The position numbers and the translations under genes were made by a program. Shown here one piece after another: positions 60,427-64,000 of a stretch of DNA of 64,000 nt (position 1 is the stretch's first letter; every line of letters starts with the position of its first letter). The notes under the pieces are model-generated. The model saw only the letters and a program-made list of their open reading frames with translations, ran no database searches and had not been told where the DNA came from. The stretch is from Pseudomonas sp. ZH-FAD (GTDB lineage: Bacteria; Pseudomonadota; Gammaproteobacteria; Pseudomonadales; Pseudomonadaceae): contig NZ_PGLR01000013.1 in the NCBI RefSeq assembly GCF_002803095.1, positions 1 to 64,000 on the forward strand. Reading direction: 5' to 3'.

Positions 60427-61296
60427 TTACTCCTGATCTTTCAGTACATCGGGCAGGTAGGCCCGGTGGAAACCGTTGTAGGGCTCGCTGTTTTTCGCCT
60501 TGCCCAGCGTCCAGGCACGGGTGCCCTGGCTGGCGGCGCCATCGATGCGGATGGTGTTGCCGCTGATGAAGTTGGCGCCGGGGCTGAGCAGGAAGACGAT
60601 GGCCGCGGCCACCTCGGACTCGCTGCCGATGCGTTGCAGCGGCACGTGATCCTTGAGGTTGCGGATCATGTTCTTCATCGACTCGGGGTAGGTGTCCATG
60701 CCGCTGGAGGCGATCCAGCCCGGCGCCACGGCGTTGACCCGCACGCCGGCGTGGCCCCACTCGTAGGCGGCGGTCTTGGTGAAGTTCTCCATGCCGGCCC
60801 GCGCCGCGCCGGAGTGGCCCATGCCGGGCATGCCGCCCCACATGTCGGCGAGCATGTTGACGATGCTGCCGCCGTGCTTGCTCATGCTCTGCAGGAAGAC
60901 TTCCTTGGCCACCAGAAAGCCGCCGACCAGGTTGGTGCGCACCACGGTCTCGAAGCCTTTCTGGTTGATGCCGATCAGCGGCGCGGGGAACTGGCCGCCA
61001 GCGTTGTTGACCAGGTGGTGGATGCGTCCGCGCTGCGCAATCACAGCACCGACCATGGCCTTCACGGCTTCTTCGTCACGGATGTCGCAGACCTGGAAGC
61101 TGGCGCTGCCGCCGTCCTCGGTGATCTCGGTGCAGGTCTTCTCCAGTTTTTCCTGCTTGCGTCCGACCAGCACCACGTGGGCACCCAGGTGGGCCAGCTC
61201 GTGGGCCACGCAGCGGCCGATGCCGCTGCCACCGCCAGTGACCAGGATGGTCTGGCCTTCGAACAGGCCGGGTTTGAATACGGAGTCGTAGCTCAT
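60427..61296 (-). CDS. atuB: short-chain dehydrogenase AtuB
   Basis: NAD(P)-dependent SDR of 289 residues with the dinucleotide motif TGGGSGIGRCVAHEL (about 20-34), NNAGGQFP (about 97), the SIVNMLADMWGG region and a conserved AARAGMENFTKTAAYEWGHAGVRVN segment. The usual YxxxK motif is replaced here by a GAARAGMENFTKTA context of the 2,4-dienoyl-CoA-reductase-like SDRs, so it may be a reductase of unsaturated acyl-CoA rather than an alcohol dehydrogenase. It is the second gene of the operon. Its exact step is not known. Confidence 0.87.
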   Translation of the reverse strand: MSYDSVFKPGLFEGQTILVTGGGSGIGRCVAHELAHLGAHVVLVGRKQEKLEKTCTEITEDGGSASFQVCDIRDEEAVKAMVGAVIAQRGRIHHLVNNAGGQFPAPLIGINQKGFETVVRTNLVGGFLVAKEVFLQSMSKHGGSIVNMLADMWGGMPGMGHSGAARAGMENFTKTAAYEWGHAGVRVNAVAPGWIASSGMDTYPESMKNMIRNLKDHVPLQRIGSESEVAAAIVFLLSPGANFISGNTIRIDGAASQGTRAWTLGKAKNSEPYNGFHRAYLPDVLKDQE

Positions 61297-61321
61297 TGTT
61301 CTTGTTGTCCTGAGTGATACC

Positions 61322-61371
61322 GGTGCGCGCAGCGCACCCTACGGGCGGGTGTAGGGTGCGCCGTGCGCACC
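61322..61371. repeat. GTAGGGTGCGC repeat pair overlapping the end of atuA
   Basis: GGTGCGCGCAGCGCACCCTA (61322-61341) and GTAGGGTGCGCCGTGCGCAC (61351-61370) form an inverted pair of the family at 53479 and 21802. It carries the stop codon and the last residues of AtuA. Confidence 0.88.
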
Positions 61372-63159
61372 ATTCAAGGTTTGCGCCAGCGCCTTGGGCA
61401 CCGGCACCGGGAATTCCAGCAGTTGCTGGGCGAAAGCCTTGCCCTGCGGGTCGATGCGCAGGCTGGCGACGCCACCACCGCCCAGCGCGTTCTCCAGCAG
61501 GAAGTTGAGGCTGTGGCTGCCCGGCAGGTACCAACGGCTGACGCGGCCCCGTTCGGCGTCCAGGGTATGTGCCATCCAGTTGGCCACGGCTTCGGGCGTC
61601 AGCGCAGCGGCTATCCATGCCAGGTATTCGGGCTTTCGCGCCATCACGCCGATGTTGCTGTGATTGCCCTTGTCGCCGGAGCGGGCCACGGCCAGGCGGA
61701 TCAGCGGCACGGCAGCGTCGGCTTCACCCATCGGTACGGGCAGAGCGGCTGGCGCACGGAGTTGGGCTGGGTCGAAGGCATCGATCTGCGGCAAGGCGAC
61801 CGGCTGGCGCTCGCCGTCGATCTCGACGCTCAGGGCGCAGGCACTCTTGTCCACCAGGAAGCTGAACAGGCGGATCACTGGGTAGACGGTCGGGCGGCCA
61901 CCGACGATGCCGGTCAGACCCGGCGCCATGCCAGTGGCAGCCTGGGCGATCTCGCGGGAGAAGAGGATCAGCGCCTCCTTCTTGGCATGACGCACGGCGA
62001 TCTTCACCACCAGCTCGCGGCTGTCCTGGCGCCGAGCGTGGGCACCATAGGTGGCCTCGCTACCCAGCAGCTCGACGCTGACCTCCTGGTAACGGCCCCA
62101 GCCACGTTCGGCGAACATCTCTTCTGTCTTGTTGATGATCGCCTGGCTGACCCGCTCGGCCTTGGCCACGGCATCGATACCTGCGAGCACGCAGCTGGCG
62201 GTGCAGCGAAAACCGTCCGGGTGGGTGGCGCTGACCTTGTATTGCCCGGTGGGCGGCAGGCCGCGCGCACCCTGCAGCTGCACCCGGTGGTCGCCGACCT
62301 GGCTCAGCGCGACCTGGGTGAAATCGCAGACCACATCCGGCAGCAGATAGGCGCGCGGGTCGCCAATCTCGTAGAGCATCTGCTCGCCAACGGTAAAAGG
62401 CGTGACCAGGCCGCCGGAACCCTCCGGCTTGGTCACGACGAAACGGCCATCATCCTCGACCTCGACGATGGGGAAACCGATGTGCTCGTAGTCCGGCACG
62501 TCGCGCCAGTCGGTGAAGTTGCCACCGGTGCACTGCGCACCGCATTCGATGATGTGCCCGGCCAGCGCAGCCTGGGCCAGCTTGTCGTAGTCGCTCCAGG
62601 ACCAGCCGAACTCGTGCACCAGGGCGGCGCTGACCACCGCGCTGTCGACCACGCGGCCGGTGATGACGATGTCGGCGCCCTGTTCCAGCGCGGCGACGAT
62701 GCCCGGTGCGCCCAGGTAGGCGTTGACCGACACGCAGAAGGGCGGCAGCGGCGCGCCCGTGAACATCTCGCGGGTGCCGGCCTTGACCAGCTCACCGAGC
62801 TTGGGCTGCAGGTTGTCGCCATGCAGTACGGCGATCTTCAGCTGTACGCCGGCCTGTTCGCAGGCGGCGCTCAGGGCGGCGGCGCAGGCCATCGGGTTGA
62901 CCCCGCCAGCGTTGCTGATGACGCGGATGTTCTTCGTCGCGATGTTGCCCAGCAGCGGGGTGAGCACCTCGATGAAATCGCGGGCATAGCCGTCGTCAGG
63001 CTTCTTCATACGGGCGCCGGCCATGATCGACATGGTGATCTCGGCCAGGTAGTCGAACACCAGGTAATCCAGTTCGGCACCCTGAACCAGTTGAGCGGCA
63101 GCGGTGGAGGTATCGCCCCAGAAGGCGGAGGCGCAGCCGATGCGTACGGTTTTGTTCAT
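61339..63159 (-). CDS. atuA: acyclic terpene utilization protein AtuA
   Basis: First gene of the operon; a 606-residue protein of the AtuA/DUF1446 family with no established activity. It has an N-terminal [25 protein letters not shown] segment, the conserved [16 protein letters not shown] and [13 protein letters not shown] motifs ([22 protein letters not shown]) and a C-terminal module (about 490-600) with [21 protein letters not shown], typical of the family. The frame is open to 63180 but the ATG at 63159 is the family start. The last ten residues (AHGAPYTRP region) and the TAG stop are encoded inside a REP unit. The promoter lies next to two AtuR-type operators. Confidence 0.92.
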   Translation of the reverse strand: MNKTVRIGCASAFWGDTSTAAAQLVQGAELDYLVFDYLAEITMSIMAGARMKKPDDGYARDFIEVLTPLLGNIATKNIRVISNAGGVNPMACAAALSAACEQAGVQLKIAVLHGDNLQPKLGELVKAGTREMFTGAPLPPFCVSVNAYLGAPGIVAALEQGADIVITGRVVDSAVVSAALVHEFGWSWSDYDKLAQAALAGHIIECGAQCTGGNFTDWRDVPDYEHIGFPIVEVEDDGRFVVTKPEGSGGLVTPFTVGEQMLYEIGDPRAYLLPDVVCDFTQVALSQVGDHRVQLQGARGLPPTGQYKVSATHPDGFRCTASCVLAGIDAVAKAERVSQAIINKTEEMFAERGWGRYQEVSVELLGSEATYGAHARRQDSRELVVKIAVRHAKKEALILFSREIAQAATGMAPGLTGIVGGRPTVYPVIRLFSFLVDKSACALSVEIDGERQPVALPQIDAFDPAQLRAPAALPVPMGEADAAVPLIRLAVARSGDKGNHSNIGVMARKPEYLAWIAAALTPEAVANWMAHTLDAERGRVSRWYLPGSHSLNFLLENALGGGGVASLRIDPQGKAFAQQLLEFPVPVPKALAQTLNGAHGAPYTRP

Positions 63160-63200
63160 TGGAATTGGCCCGTCACACATTGAGAAGATGAGTCGACATT

Positions 63201-63275
63201 ACCAAGCAAGCGCTTGGTTGAAAAGTGGCGAGAGACGGCAATTCGGCCAAAAATACGCCCAAGCGCTTGCTTGGT
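63201..63275. promoter_or_regulatory. pair of inverted AtuR-type operators between atuA and atuR
   Basis: ACCAAGCAAGCGCTTGG (63201-63217) and CCAAGCGCTTGCTTGGT (63259-63275) are exact reverse complements of each other. Each has CCAAGC and GCTTGG arms with a four-base centre, and their centres are 57 bases apart. They sit 42 and 100 bases before atuA and within the shared control region of the divergent atuR. They are expected to be the AtuR repressor sites. Confidence 0.8.
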
Positions 63276-63380
63276 CAGCGCCTGCCGCATACATTTCATC
63301 AAGCAAGACAAGCACTTGCCGGCAGCATAGAGAATTCATCAGAACAATCGCCGTGCAAGGCAATCAGGGGAGAAGTCAGC

Positions 63381-64000
63381 GTGGACGAACACAGAGCCCA
63401 GGCCGTGATGCAGGAGCTGGTCGCCAGCGGCCAGGTAACCGATCCAGACAGTGCCCGTGGCAAGCTGTTGCAGATGGCCGCTCACCTGTTTCGCAGCAAG
63501 GGTTACGAGCGCACGACGGTGCGCGATCTGGCTGCCGCCATCGGTATTCAGTCCGGCAGCATCTTTCACCACTTCAAGAGCAAGGACGAAATTCTGCGCT
63601 CGGTGATGGAGGAAACCATCGTCTACAACACTGCACTGATGCGCGCTGCACTGGCCGAGGCGCAGGGCACCCGCGAGCGGCTGCTGGCGCTGATCCGCTG
63701 CGAGCTGCAGTCGATCATGGGTGGTACCGGCGAGGCCATGGCGGTTCTGGTCTACGAATGGCGTTCCCTTTCGGAGGAGGGCCAGGCGCAGGTACTGGCC
63801 TTGCGTGATACCTACGAGCAGATCTGGCTGGCGGTATTGGGCGAGGCGCGCGAGGCCGGATACTTCAAGGGCGACCCGTTCATTCAGCGGCGTTTTCTCA
63901 CCGGTGCGCTGAGCTGGACCAATACCTGGTTCCGCTCGCAGGGACCAATGACGCTGGATCAGCTGGCCGAAGAAGCGTTGTCATTGGTGTGTAAGGAAGC
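63381..64000 (+). CDS. atuR: TetR-family repressor AtuR, 3' end cut by the window
   Basis: Repressor of the atu operon, released when terpenoid inducers are present. The open frame begins with GTG at 63381, preceded by GGGGAGAA, and continues through the window end without a stop (206 codons visible). The TetR helix-turn-helix is clear: KLLQMAAHLFRSKGYERTTV, then RDLAAAIGIQSGSIFHHFKSKDEIL (about residues 28-72). The rest is the helical ligand domain. It is divergent from atuA with two inverted operators between them. The final residues and stop are not in the window. Confidence 0.9.
   Translation, partial: MDEHRAQAVMQELVASGQVTDPDSARGKLLQMAAHLFRSKGYERTTVRDLAAAIGIQSGSIFHHFKSKDEILRSVMEETIVYNTALMRAALAEAQGTRERLLALIRCELQSIMGGTGEAMAVLVYEWRSLSEEGQAQVLALRDTYEQIWLAVLGEAREAGYFKGDPFIQRRFLTGALSWTNTWFRSQGPMTLDQLAEEALSLVCKE

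Noticed and set aside
60427..61296. AtuB as an inactive SDR because YxxxK is not obvious
   Set aside because: Related dienoyl-CoA-reductase-like SDRs use another residue in place of the tyrosine, so lack of the motif is expected for this subfamily and is not evidence of a broken gene.
63104..63808. A 234-codon frame starting at 63104 across atuR
   Set aside because: It is out of frame with the TetR-type reading frame from 63381, which has clear helix-turn-helix residues; the other frame is a shadow with an unrelated composition.

Overview
The window is a stretch of a Pseudomonas chromosome. Protein identities and gene order match what I recall of P. aeruginosa, but the GC-rich REP families and the repeat elements look more like the P. 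mendocina / P. oleovorans / P. pseudoalcaligenes group. That placement is inference from memory; no search was run. Nearly all of the DNA is coding, and no prophage, integrase, transposase gene, plasmid backbone or CRISPR array is visible.

Layout. (1) 1-15100: the 5' tip of an aromatic aminotransferase, uvrB, a divergent EmrAB-like efflux pair with a LysR regulator, gltX, three tandem tRNA-Ala(GGC)/tRNA-Glu(UUC) pairs, a TetR repressor with a hydrolase, a 7TM diguanylate cyclase, a thioesterase, dusC, and the small heat-shock gene ibpA with a likely RNA thermometer. (2) 15157-36915: a five-PAS GGDEF-EAL protein, then a long housekeeping run on the plus strand: leuC-leuD-leuB-asd, a degenerate asd paralogue, fimV, truA, trpF, accD, folC, a SPOR protein, cvpA, purF, metZ and an SDR. 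In my memory this order follows P. aeruginosa PA3139 to PA3106. (3) 37067-45674: etfQO divergent from etfBA with a PsrA-like operator between them, a PlaF-like membrane phospholipase, a solute-binding protein/DUF4398 lipoprotein/OmpA trio, and a MocR regulator. (4) 45761-51523: a von Willebrand lipoprotein translationally coupled to an ECF sigma factor and its anti-sigma protein (SbrIR-like), a proline-rich lipoprotein, and an unrecognised 700-residue membrane protein with propeller-like motifs. (5) 51532-64000: the acyclic terpene utilization cluster atuHGFEDCBA on the minus strand, with atuR divergent and cut by the window end. This encodes citronellol/geraniol breakdown through geranyl-CoA carboxylase (AtuC/AtuF).

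The genes form coherent units. The Atu dehydrogenase AtuD makes reduced flavin electrons that ETF and EtfQO, encoded in the same window, would pass to ubiquinone. The leucine genes, asd and metZ serve amino-acid synthesis.

The most interesting non-coding structure is the repeat landscape: at least four families of REP/inverted-repeat units sit just after stop codons, and even supply stop codons (dusC, atuG, atuA). Two short terminal-inverted-repeat elements (254 bp and 157 bp) share an internal core. I did not find a clearly new multi-gene system; the best candidates for undescribed biology are the 700-residue membrane propeller-like protein, the vWA-sigma-anti-sigma operon, the Usg-like pseudoenzyme and the MITE-like pair.
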